NCBI RefSeq assembly: GCF_000499205.1
Contig: NZ_AWUK01000007.1
Span: 283,945 to 347,944 of the forward strand
Direction: 5' to 3'
Origin: Paenibacillus sp. MAEPY2
GTDB taxonomy: Bacteria > Bacillota > Bacilli > Paenibacillales > Paenibacillaceae
DNA length: 64,000 nucleotides
Shown here: in pieces, positions 8,569 to 16,888 of the stretch
Layout of the letters: every line of letters starts with the position of its first letter
Numbering within the stretch: the stretch's first letter is position 1
Notes under the pieces: generated by a model
The model's input: only the letters and a program-made list of their open reading frames with translations
Databases searched by the model: none
What the model was told of the DNA's origin: nothing
Translations under genes and position numbers: made by a program

Positions 8569-10212
8569 TTGAAGAAAAGTATGGTAACGTTAATGATGCT
8601 GGTAATGGCATTCACAGTTGTCATGAGCGGGTGTTCCAATGGCAGCTCATCCACTGCACAGTCGGGAAGCTCAGAAGAGGGCGGCAAGGTGAATATCAGC
8701 GTGTTCGCGGTTCAGGACTCTAGCATTGATATTCCGACCAATAAATTCACTGCATTTGTGGAAGACAAATTTAATATCAAATTCAATTGGGAGATTAATC
8801 CTTCGGATGGGGCCAAGGAAAAGCGGCAAATCTCACTGGCAAGCGGCGACTATCCCGATGCCTATCTGCTTACCCACTATATAGACCAGTTCTCTCAGGC
8901 TGATCTTCTGAAGTATGGCAAGCAGGGGGTGCTCGTTCCTTTGAATGATCTAATTGATCAATATGCGCCCAACATCAAAGCGGCCATGGAGAAGAACCCT
9001 AATTTGAAAACGCTTAATACAGCACCTGATGGCAATATCTATGGACTGGTTGCGTATACGGAATGTTTCCACTGCTCCTACCCGAGCAAGATGTGGATGA
9101 ATACCGAATGGCTCAAAAAGCTGAATCTGGAAATGCCAAAGACTACCGAAGAATTCAAAAACGTGCTGCAAGCATTCAAAACACAGGACCCGAACGGAAA
9201 CGGCAAAGCTGATGAGGTACCGCTGAGTGGTTCCATAGAGGAGTTCGGCGTACGAATTATTCCGTTCTTGATGAATGCATTTGTCTATGATGATGACAGA
9301 AACTACCTGCAAATGGAAAATGGGAAAGTTCAATCGGCAGCCATTACACCAGAATGGAAGGAAGGATTGACTTACATCAAGTCCCTCTTTGATGCAGGTC
9401 TGATTGACCCTGGTGCCTTCACACAAAACGCAGAAGCTTTCAAAAAAATCGGTGAAAATGCCGATGCAGAAATTCTGGGTGCTGGTGCAGCCATGCATCC
9501 CGCGATCTTCGTAAACATCGATGAAGGCAACACTCGCTCGGCACACTATAACCCGCTGCCACCGATTTCTGGACCACAGGGTGTGTCCTACGCGACGCAT
9601 GATGCGGGCGGTGTATCTCCGGGAGCGAAGTTTGTAATTACGAACAAGGCCAGTGAAGAAGCGCAAAATGCCCTGATTAAAATGGTTGACTACATGTTCA
9701 CACCAGAAGGTCAAACGAATGGTGCAAGCGGCATGAAGGGAATTGACTGGACTGATCCGGTGGACGGCGATGTGGCACTGGGGAAAGACGTTAAACCTGT
9801 AGTAAAACAAATTCCGATGGCTGAAGGTGAAGCACCGCGTAATGCAGGTTGGAGTGGTATGGCTCACTTCTATATGCCCAAAGAATATCGCGATACTTTC
9901 GTTCAGGGCACAGATATTTATGCATCCAATGGTTATGAGCGCAGATTATATGACGCATCGCTGTTGTATGAAGGGCATGAACCCAAAGAGCTGTTCCCTA
10001 TCTGGTCCGTCTGGATTGATCCAAATGAAATTGACGAAGCCAGCTTGCTGCAAACCAACATCAGAAACTATATCGAGCAAAATGAATTGCAATTCATCAC
10101 AGGTAACAAGGATCTGAATAAGGACTGGGACGCTTATGTTAAAGGTCTGCAGAATCTGAAGCTTGACCGTTATTTGGAAATCTTGCAAAAGGCCTATGAT
10201 GTGACCCAGTAA
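8569..10212 (+). CDS. Sugar-binding lipoprotein of ABC importer 1
   Basis: A 547-residue extracellular solute-binding protein of the large LplA-like group. The signal peptide ends in a lipobox VMSGC (Cys22), followed by a Ser/Gly-rich spacer, so it is a lipid-anchored receptor on the outer face of the membrane. The TTG start at 8569 follows AAAGGGAG. It is separated from the permeases by about 100 bases and followed by a 12-bp hairpin, an arrangement that often lets binding protein be made in excess over permeases. The ligand is unknown. Confidence 0.92.
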   Translation: MKKSMVTLMMLVMAFTVVMSGCSNGSSSTAQSGSSEEGGKVNISVFAVQDSSIDIPTNKFTAFVEDKFNIKFNWEINPSDGAKEKRQISLASGDYPDAYLLTHYIDQFSQADLLKYGKQGVLVPLNDLIDQYAPNIKAAMEKNPNLKTLNTAPDGNIYGLVAYTECFHCSYPSKMWMNTEWLKKLNLEMPKTTEEFKNVLQAFKTQDPNGNGKADEVPLSGSIEEFGVRIIPFLMNAFVYDDDRNYLQMENGKVQSAAITPEWKEGLTYIKSLFDAGLIDPGAFTQNAEAFKKIGENADAEILGAGAAMHPAIFVNIDEGNTRSAHYNPLPPISGPQGVSYATHDAGGVSPGAKFVITNKASEEAQNALIKMVDYMFTPEGQTNGASGMKGIDWTDPVDGDVALGKDVKPVVKQIPMAEGEAPRNAGWSGMAHFYMPKEYRDTFVQGTDIYASNGYERRLYDASLLYEGHEPKELFPIWSVWIDPNEIDEASLLQTNIRNYIEQNELQFITGNKDLNKDWDAYVKGLQNLKLDRYLEILQKAYDVTQ

Positions 10213-10226
10213 TCAAGATACAAATT

Positions 10227-10264
10227 GAAATCAGGTGCTTATGATAGAGCCGGCACCTGATTTC
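10227..10264 (+). terminator. Perfect 12-bp hairpin between binding protein and GH110 gene
   Basis: GAAATCAGGTGC (10227-10238) pairs perfectly with GCACCTGATTTC (10253-10264) over a 14-base loop. The following sequence is only moderately T-rich (CTTGTATTT), so it may act as a partial terminator or as an mRNA stabiliser. The first conventional start codons of the GH110 frame lie inside it. Confidence 0.6.
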
Positions 10265-12055
10265 CTTGTATTTAAGGAGAATCCCAGTTTTAATAACGGA
10301 GAAACAAAAAAGAAGGGCGGGATACTTATTCATTCTACTGAACATGGCACAACTGTGAATTCCACCATTGTTAGATTGACCGACTACGGCACCCAGCCAG
10401 ACTCGGGGCTGGATACCCAGCCGGCCATGGCCCGTGCGATTCAGGCTGCGGCCCAAATTGCTGGTCCCGTTGTGCTGGAATGTGCGAAAGGTACGTATCA
10501 TTTCTACCCGAAAGAGGCGATTCGAGCGCCCTATTATATTTCGAATACAGCCAGTGAGGAAGAAAACGCTGATATAACGAGGACTATTGGTATTTTGCTG
10601 AAGGATCTGGATCAGTTCACAATAGAGGGCAACGGCTCCCTGTTTATTTTTCATGGCAAGCAAACCATGTTCCTGTTAGACGGCTGTTCACATGTGTTGA
10701 TACGTAATCTACATACCGATTATGACCGACCAACGGTAACCGAGATGAAGATTGTCGGATGTGGCAACGATTTCTTCGATACCGAGGTTCATCCCCATTC
10801 TCGCTATGAAATTCAGGATGGTAGACTGACCTGGGTCGGAGAGGGCTGGAGATTCACAGAAGGCCCCATGCAGACTTTTGACCCGGTGCGGAATACGACC
10901 TGGAGAATGGACAACTGGTTGGAAAAGGCCAAGTCTGTCGAAGAGCTCGAACCGATGAAGGTACGTCTTCATTTCGATCATCAACCGATGGTGGTTCCGG
11001 GTCATGTCTTGCAGAACCGCGATGGCATTCGGGATCAGGTAGGTGTATTTATTACTCAAAGTTCGAATGTTACTTTTACTGATGTTGGCCTGCATTTTCT
11101 GCATGGACTTGGTATTGTCGGTCAATTCAGCGAAAATCTCACCTTCCGCAGGTTGGACCTGTCTCCACGTTCGGAAACGGGAAGGACCGTTGCTGGTTTT
11201 GCGGATTTTATCCATATGTCCAGCTGCCGGGGCAAGGTGAAGGTAGAAGAGAGCCGTTTTTCCGGTTCCCATGATGATCCTGTCAATGTTCATGGCACCT
11301 ACCTGCGAATCATAGAACAGCCAGCCGAGAATTCCGTGAAGGTTCGCTTTATGCATCCTCAAACATATGGACTTCCAGGGTTTTATCCAGGAGACAAAAT
11401 TGAATTTGTTCGTTCCGGTTCCCTTACTACCTATGGAGCTAATGAAGTGCTTGACGTCGTGAGGCTGAATCCGCGTGAGCTGCTGTTGACGCTAGTCCAT
11501 CCGGTGCCGGATGGCATTGGCAGGCATGATGTGATCGAGAATGTGACGTGGACGCCTGAAGTCGACATTATAAATAATCACTTTGCCCGGGTGCCCACGC
11601 GCGGCATCCTTGTGACGACGCGGCGCAAAGTCGCTATTGTCGGCAATACCTTTGAACTGATTCACATGAATGCCATTCTCATCGCCGTAGACGCTGAATC
11701 CTGGTATGAGTCTGGACGGGTGGACGATGTGACTATTACGGGTAACCGTTTTGTGGAGTGTGGCAGCGGGGAGCATCCTGTGATCTTGATTTCCCCAGAG
11801 AACGTGGACGTGGATGCAAGCGTTCCAGTTCACCGACAAGTCACTGTTCGGAACAATCAGTTTGAAACCGACTGCGATATACCGGTTCTAAGCGCCAAAT
11901 GTACTGGCGGGCTAATCTTTAAGTCGAATGAAATTCTATCCATGCACGAAGAGGGGGAATTACCCCGCATAGAAGAGGTAACCCATTTAATCGCATGCAG
12001 TGAGGTAGACATAGCGGACAATACGATCAGTAGTGCAGTAAAGGTGTCTGATTAA
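10235..12055 (+). CDS. GH110-type alpha-1,3-galactosidase
   Basis: Right-handed beta-helix protein resembling GH110 (GlaA/GlaB) enzymes, which release terminal alpha-1,3-linked galactose with inversion. Support comes from the opening VRLTDYGTQPDSG, the DYDRPTVTEMKIV segment, the Asp pair in GSHDDPVNVHGTYL (D347-D348 counted from 10235) and repeated N-N-x-F type helix rungs to the C-terminus. There is no signal peptide, so it is cytoplasmic, unlike many described GH110 enzymes. The start is uncertain. GTG 10235 and ATG 10241 lie in a hairpin, GTG 10355 has no ribosome site, and ATT 10328 follows GAAGGGCGGG well. It is likely co-transcribed with the GH95 gene 33 bases downstream. Other beta-helix glycosidases or lyases are less likely. 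Confidence 0.85.
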   Translation: MLMIEPAPDFLVFKENPSFNNGETKKKGGILIHSTEHGTTVNSTIVRLTDYGTQPDSGLDTQPAMARAIQAAAQIAGPVVLECAKGTYHFYPKEAIRAPYYISNTASEEENADITRTIGILLKDLDQFTIEGNGSLFIFHGKQTMFLLDGCSHVLIRNLHTDYDRPTVTEMKIVGCGNDFFDTEVHPHSRYEIQDGRLTWVGEGWRFTEGPMQTFDPVRNTTWRMDNWLEKAKSVEELEPMKVRLHFDHQPMVVPGHVLQNRDGIRDQVGVFITQSSNVTFTDVGLHFLHGLGIVGQFSENLTFRRLDLSPRSETGRTVAGFADFIHMSSCRGKVKVEESRFSGSHDDPVNVHGTYLRIIEQPAENSVKVRFMHPQTYGLPGFYPGDKIEFVRSGSLTTYGANEVLDVVRLNPRELLLTLVHPVPDGIGRHDVIENVTWTPEVDIINNHFARVPTRGILVTTRRKVAIVGNTFELIHMNAILIAVDAESWYESGRVDDVTITGNRFVECGSGEHPVILISPENVDVDASVPVHRQVTVRNNQFETDCDIPVLSAKCTGGLIFKSNEILSMHEEGELPRIEEVTHLIACSEVDIADNTISSAVKVSD

Positions 12056-12088
12056 CTTTTGAATGAGTGATTGGGAGGGAGAGAGAAC

Positions 12089-14473
12089 ATGAAATTACAA
12101 TATGATACACCGGCAGACGTATGGACAGAAGGGCTTCCCATCGGAAACGGCCGTCTGGGCGGCATGATATTCGGCGGAGTGGAGCTGGAGAAAGTCAGCC
12201 TGAACGAGGACACCTTATGGTCTGGATATCCAAAGGAAAGCAATAACCCTGGCGCAAAGGATATTCTGCCTCAGGTCCGCAAGCTGATACAAGAGGGCCG
12301 TTATACAGAGGCGGATGCCTTAACGAAAGGAATGCTGGGACCGTACACCCAATCGTATCTTCCTTTTGGGGATTTGCTCCTCCGTTTTGACCATGGGGGT
12401 ATCTATCATTCCTACAAACGTTCGCTGGATGTGGAACATGCACTGCACAGCCTTGAATATCAGGTTGGCAATGTGCGGTATACCCGTGAAATGTTTGCTT
12501 CTCATCCCGATCAAGTGCTCGTGCTGCATTTTACCGCTAGTGTTGCGGGAGCGCTGAATGTGCATGCCAAGCTGGACAGTCCGCTTCGTCACACAATTTC
12601 AGTGCAGGAAGAAAGAGTTGTTCTGGCAGGAACAGCTCCGGAGCATGTAGACCCCAGCTATGTGACAAGCAATGATCCTATCCGATATGGTGAACCCGGC
12701 GATAACAAGGGCATGACTTTTGAAGGACAGTTAGCCGTAACGACAGAGGATGGACAGGTAACGGTGGATGGCAGCGGAATTCATGTGTTGGGTGCAACGA
12801 TGGCAACCTTTTATTTCAGTGCGGCTACTAGCTTTAATGGGATTCACAAGATTCCGGGAATTGAAGGGAAAGATGCCTCCCTGATTGCTGGCTCCATACT
12901 GAAAAAGGCAGCAAACAAATCATACGTCGGACTGCGTGACTCCCATATTGCGGATTATCGATTGCTGTTCGATCGGGTCAAGCTTCACCTTGGAAAATCG
13001 CCTGCTTCGGAACAAATGTCCACTGAGCAGCGAATTACGACTTTTGGGGCAGAAGATCAAGGGCTTGTGGAGCTGCTCTTTCATTATGGACGCTATTTGC
13101 TCATCTCTAGCTCACGTCCTGGAACGCAGGCCGCGAATCTCCAGGGGATATGGAATGCGTTAACTCGTCCTCCTTGGAGCAGCAATTACACGCTGAACAT
13201 CAATACCGAAATGAACTATTGGCCAGCTGAAATATGCAATTTGGCAGAATGCCACGAGCCGCTGTTGGACATGATCGGCAATATGGCGAAAAACGGAGCC
13301 GAGACAGCTCGGGTCAACTATGGCACACGCGGCTGGACAGCGCATCACAATACGGATCTGTGGGGACAGACTGCACCGGTTGGCGATTACGGAGACGGCG
13401 ATCCAAGCTGGGCGTACTGGCCGATGGGAGGCATCTGGCTGACCCAGCATTTGTGGGAGCACTATGCCTTTAGCGGAGATGAAGCATATTTGCGGGATTC
13501 CGCCTATCCTGTGATGAAGGAGGCAGCCCTCTTCGCGCTGGACTGGCTCATTGAGGATGGCAGCGGCAGCCTTGTAACTTCACCGTCCACTTCGCCGGAG
13601 CATAAATTCAAGACAGTGGAAGGTGTAGCTGCGGTAAGTCCGGGCTCTACCATGGACATCTCGCTGATCTGGGAGTTGTTCACGAACTGCATCGAGTCCT
13701 CCGAGCTGCTCGGAATAGATCAGGATTTCAGGGAAGAGCTGAAGCATACTCGCGAGCGGCTATTACCACTTCAGGTCGGCAAATACGGCCAATTGCAGGA
13801 GTGGTCGAAGGACTTCGAGGACGAGGATACGTACCATCGGCATACCTCGCATCTGGTAGGCGTGTATCCAGGAAGACAGTTGTCCGAAGAGGAGACACCA
13901 GAGCTGTTTTCTGCTGCCAGGACCTCACTGGAACGTCGCGGAGACGAGAGCACAGGCTGGAGCCTAGGCTGGAGAGTAGCTCTGTGGAGCCGCTTCCGGG
14001 ATGGCAATCGATCCTTGCGTCTGCTTTCCAACATGCTTCGATTGGTCAAGGATGGAAGTTCGGAGCAGTACAACCACGGCGGCGTTTATGCCAATCTGCT
14101 CGGTGCACATCCGCCATTTCAGATTGATGGCAACTTTGCAGCATCTGCGGGCATTGCCGAGATGCTTCTGCAATCGCATCGTCCATATTTGGAGCTGCTT
14201 CCCGCATTGCCGGATGCATGGCAGCAGGGAAGTGTGGAAGGACTTCGTGCACGCGGTGGATTTGAAGTGGACATCCGGTGGGACAAGGGGCAGCTTGCGG
14301 AAGCGAAGATCACTTCTCTGCAAGGCACAGCCTGTGTGCTCCGGTGTAATTCCCGGATTCTCGTAACCTTGGACGGCGTCGTGGTTGAGACTTTACGCAA
14401 CGATGCGAATACTGTAAGTTTCCTGACATCTGCCGGACAGACGTACGACATTACATCTGACGGTGAGTTATAA
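12089..14473 (+). CDS. GH95 alpha-L-fucosidase-type enzyme
   Basis: Six-hairpin (alpha/alpha)6 glycosidase of family GH95. Known GH95 members are inverting alpha-1,2-L-fucosidases or alpha-L-galactosidases. Key residues expected from the Bifidobacterium AfcA enzyme are present: the Asn pair N370 and N372 in LNINTEMNYWP, the acid E504 in PSTSPEH and the base D680 in IDGNFAAS. The opening TEGLPIGNGRLGG is also typical. The ATG at 12089 follows GGGAGGGAGAG; an earlier TTG at 12071 would translate the ribosome site. There is no signal peptide, so it acts in the cytoplasm on imported oligosaccharides. It lies 33 bases after the GH110 gene, consistent with removing fucose beside an alpha-1,3-galactose. 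Confidence 0.93.
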   Translation: MKLQYDTPADVWTEGLPIGNGRLGGMIFGGVELEKVSLNEDTLWSGYPKESNNPGAKDILPQVRKLIQEGRYTEADALTKGMLGPYTQSYLPFGDLLLRFDHGGIYHSYKRSLDVEHALHSLEYQVGNVRYTREMFASHPDQVLVLHFTASVAGALNVHAKLDSPLRHTISVQEERVVLAGTAPEHVDPSYVTSNDPIRYGEPGDNKGMTFEGQLAVTTEDGQVTVDGSGIHVLGATMATFYFSAATSFNGIHKIPGIEGKDASLIAGSILKKAANKSYVGLRDSHIADYRLLFDRVKLHLGKSPASEQMSTEQRITTFGAEDQGLVELLFHYGRYLLISSSRPGTQAANLQGIWNALTRPPWSSNYTLNINTEMNYWPAEICNLAECHEPLLDMIGNMAKNGAETARVNYGTRGWTAHHNTDLWGQTAPVGDYGDGDPSWAYWPMGGIWLTQHLWEHYAFSGDEAYLRDSAYPVMKEAALFALDWLIEDGSGSLVTSPSTSPEHKFKTVEGVAAVSPGSTMDISLIWELFTNCIESSELLGIDQDFREELKHTRERLLPLQVGKYGQLQEWSKDFEDEDTYHRHTSHLVGVYPGRQLSEEETPELFSAARTSLERRGDESTGWSLGWRVALWSRFRDGNRSLRLLSNMLRLVKDGSSEQYNHGGVYANLLGAHPPFQIDGNFAASAGIAEMLLQSHRPYLELLPALPDAWQQGSVEGLRARGGFEVDIRWDKGQLAEAKITSLQGTACVLRCNSRILVTLDGVVVETLRNDANTVSFLTSAGQTYDITSDGEL

Positions 14474-14526
14474 AACAGTAGGATGAAGATGTGTTAAATC
14501 GCGATATGGATCGGAAGATCGTTGCA

Positions 14527-14555
14527 TGGAAAACGCTCTATTCTGTCCCTATAAT
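14527..14555 (+). promoter_or_regulatory. Candidate promoter before the intracellular clan-D enzyme
   Basis: TGGAAA (14527-14532), 17 bases, then a perfect TATAAT (14550-14555). It would start a transcript near 14562 with a leader of about 100 bases. AAAACGCT next to the -35 gives only a poor cre match. Confidence 0.45.
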
Positions 14556-14569
14556 GAGGGCAGACTTGG

Positions 14570-14627
14570 GTGGGCGGACATTTGACATGTGGTAACCCGC
14601 CATCACATCGCATGAGCATGTGCCCAC
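14570..14627 (+). other. Structured 5' leader, long hairpin
   Basis: GTGGGC-GG-ACAT (14570-14581) pairs with ATGTGCCCAC (14618-14627). The enclosed 36 bases can form a smaller TGTG/CACA stem. It lies between the proposed promoter and the ribosome site at 14651. I recognise no known riboswitch class. Confidence 0.35.
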
Positions 14628-14660
14628 TTTAAGTTACAGCATGCAACAATAAGGAGGCAT

Positions 14661-16712
14661 ATGATGCTAACTAGCGATACATCTGTACAAGTGCAGCAAC
14701 AGAGTGACACCTATATCCGTGCGACGAACGGACACCTAAGCCTGGAGATTGATCTGGATAACGGGGAAGCAGCCTGCATTGCCAGCAATTCATCCCATGT
14801 GAAGGGCATTCGCAGCGCTTTTCGCTGGCAGGGACGTGAATACAGCACGGACCATTATCAGAGCCATGAACTGACGACACAGGAAGCAATTGTTCGGGAG
14901 GGTTTTGGAAAAGGTATCCACTTGGTCGTTCTGCATAAAACATCGATACTGCCGCAACTGGAGCAACATTTCTATATGTACGAATCCTCACCGTTTGTAT
15001 TGGTGCAAACCGCTATTGTCAGCGATGAAGAGCTTAAGGCGAACCGTATGGCTGTCATCCAGTCCAAAGCCGTATCCCTCGGTGGAGAATCCAGCCAGGA
15101 TGAACCGAGCATTTTGCGTGTACCGTTTGATAACGATAAATGGGTCAGATATACGGTGGTCAAGCCACCGCTGGATGTAGAGAGCTACGAGGCAACAGCC
15201 TTGTTTGCGCCCGACAGCCGTCGGGGAATCGTGATGGGTTCCCTTACGCATAAAGTATGGAAAACAGGGATTCGTATGCAAAGCGAACAAAGTGGACGTA
15301 TCGAGGCAATTGATCTGTACGGCGGTGCTGTGAGTGAATTGACTCGCGATTCCCAGCCTCACGGTTATGTGAAAGGCAGAAGAGTGGAATCTCCCCTCGT
15401 ATTCATCGGTTTCTATGAGGATTACCGTGAAGGTCTCGAAGCCTACGGTCAGGCCAATACCTGGATTGAGGCTCAATTGCCTTGGGAGGGCGGTGTGCCG
15501 ATCGGATGGAACAGCTGGTCTGCGGCCATGAGTGATCTGGACTATGATCTGTATACAGCGACCAGCGATTTTCTGAAAAATGAAGTGCAGCCGTTTGGAT
15601 TCCAGAATGAGGATACGTTATACATCAATTTTGATGCGTTCTGGGACAATTTTACACCGGAAGAAATGAAGAATGCACTGGAGCGGGTGCGGCAAAACGG
15701 ACATCGAGCGGGCACGTACTGGACTCCATTTGCCTTCTGGGGTGGACCTGATCAGTTTGGTCAGGCAGTCGAAGGAACGAACGGTAAATACACCTATGGA
15801 GACATTCTGCTACGTGACAGTGAGGGCGAGATCCTGCCGGATGTGGATGGCGGGCTGGCCATTGACCCGACACATCCTGGCAACCTGCAAAGAATCGACT
15901 GGTTCACGGACAAATTCATCTCGGAAGGTTTCGAATATATCAAACTGGATTTCTTGGCGCATGGCTCACTGGAAGGACAGCACCACAATCCGGATATTAC
16001 AACAGGGATCGCGGCTTATCACTATGGCATGTCTTATTTACAGCATAAGCTTTCGCCAGAAGTAATCGGTCGGCCGTTTTTCATTAACTTGTCCATCGCG
16101 CCATTATTTCCATATGCTTTTGCCCACAGCCGCCGTATTTCCTGTGATGTCTTCGGTACACTTGCAGATACGGAATATCTGCTGAACTCGCTGACACACG
16201 GCTGGTGGATGAGCAATACGCTGTATCGCTACAATGATCCTGACCATTCCGTGTTGTACAAGAGCTTCAACCAGGAAGCCACCGGCTGGCATGAAGGGCG
16301 CAGCCGCCTGACAGCTTCAGTTATTTCCGGTACGGTGCTTCTGCTCGGGGACGACTTCCGCAAAGAGGATGCTGCCGAACGAGCAAGAGCGTGGCTTGGT
16401 AACAAGGATATTCTGAATGTCGCTCGTATGGGTAGAACCTTCCGTCCAGTCGAAGGCGATCTTGGGAAGCTGTCTTCTGACGTGTTTGTCCTTGAATCGC
16501 CGGAAGAGAAGAACTTTTATCTGGCTGTCTTCAACTTTGATGCTGCCCAAGCTGCGGTGAAGTCTGTCTCGCTGGAGCGGGCCGGACTAAACGCCAATGC
16601 CGTATACAGCTTACAAGATCTGTGGGAAGGCTCCCAAGGGGAAACGTCTGGAGAGCTTACAGTCTCACTGGAACCCGCAGAATCCAAAATCTTCAGATTG
16701 ACTGTGAAGTGA
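14661..16712 (+). CDS. Cytoplasmic clan GH-D (GH36-like) alpha-galactosidase or alpha-N-acetylgalactosaminidase
   Basis: An N-terminal beta-domain of about 280 residues precedes a (beta/alpha)8 barrel that opens with VPIGWNSW, a clan GH-D hallmark. D430 in YIKLDFLAHG is the likely nucleophile and D496 in SRRISCDVFG the likely acid/base. The N-terminal beta-domain is GH36-like, while the GWNSW opening and the RRISCD site resemble GH27, so an atypical GH36 subgroup is likely. Alpha-galactosidase and alpha-N-acetylgalactosaminidase are both possible. There is no signal peptide. AAGGAGG at 14651 serves ATG 14661 or, with better spacing, 14664. The same catalytic domain occurs in the SLH-anchored protein at 21152, forming an inside/outside pair. 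Confidence 0.85.
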   Translation: MMLTSDTSVQVQQQSDTYIRATNGHLSLEIDLDNGEAACIASNSSHVKGIRSAFRWQGREYSTDHYQSHELTTQEAIVREGFGKGIHLVVLHKTSILPQLEQHFYMYESSPFVLVQTAIVSDEELKANRMAVIQSKAVSLGGESSQDEPSILRVPFDNDKWVRYTVVKPPLDVESYEATALFAPDSRRGIVMGSLTHKVWKTGIRMQSEQSGRIEAIDLYGGAVSELTRDSQPHGYVKGRRVESPLVFIGFYEDYREGLEAYGQANTWIEAQLPWEGGVPIGWNSWSAAMSDLDYDLYTATSDFLKNEVQPFGFQNEDTLYINFDAFWDNFTPEEMKNALERVRQNGHRAGTYWTPFAFWGGPDQFGQAVEGTNGKYTYGDILLRDSEGEILPDVDGGLAIDPTHPGNLQRIDWFTDKFISEGFEYIKLDFLAHGSLEGQHHNPDITTGIAAYHYGMSYLQHKLSPEVIGRPFFINLSIAPLFPYAFAHSRRISCDVFGTLADTEYLLNSLTHGWWMSNTLYRYNDPDHSVLYKSFNQEATGWHEGRSRLTASVISGTVLLLGDDFRKEDAAERARAWLGNKDILNVARMGRTFRPVEGDLGKLSSDVFVLESPEEKNFYLAVFNFDAAQAAVKSVSLERAGLNANAVYSLQDLWEGSQGETSGELTVSLEPAESKIFRLTVK

Positions 16713-16772
16713 AACTGTCTGGGGCGAATTGGCGATTCAGAGCTGTGATTCGGTTTTAGAATAAAAACAAGT

Positions 16773-16818
16773 CAAACGCGCGCTTTTGTATCTCACAGAT
16801 CGCGCGTTTGTCTGTTTT
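16773..16818 (+). terminator. Terminator-like hairpin between clan-D enzyme and GH95 number 2
   Basis: CAAACGCGCG (16773-16782) pairs perfectly with CGCGCGTTTG (16801-16810), followed by TCTGTTTT. The T tract is interrupted, so termination may be partial. Confidence 0.65.
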
Positions 16819-16888
16819 GGGAATGAACTGGACCGCATATGAGTTGAGTCTATTTGTAAGATAATCATTTTGGACTGGAGGATATGAT

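Noticed and set aside
8950..9867. 305-residue minus-strand ORF
   Set aside because: Lies wholly antisense to the binding-protein gene with atypical Cys/His/Phe-rich composition.
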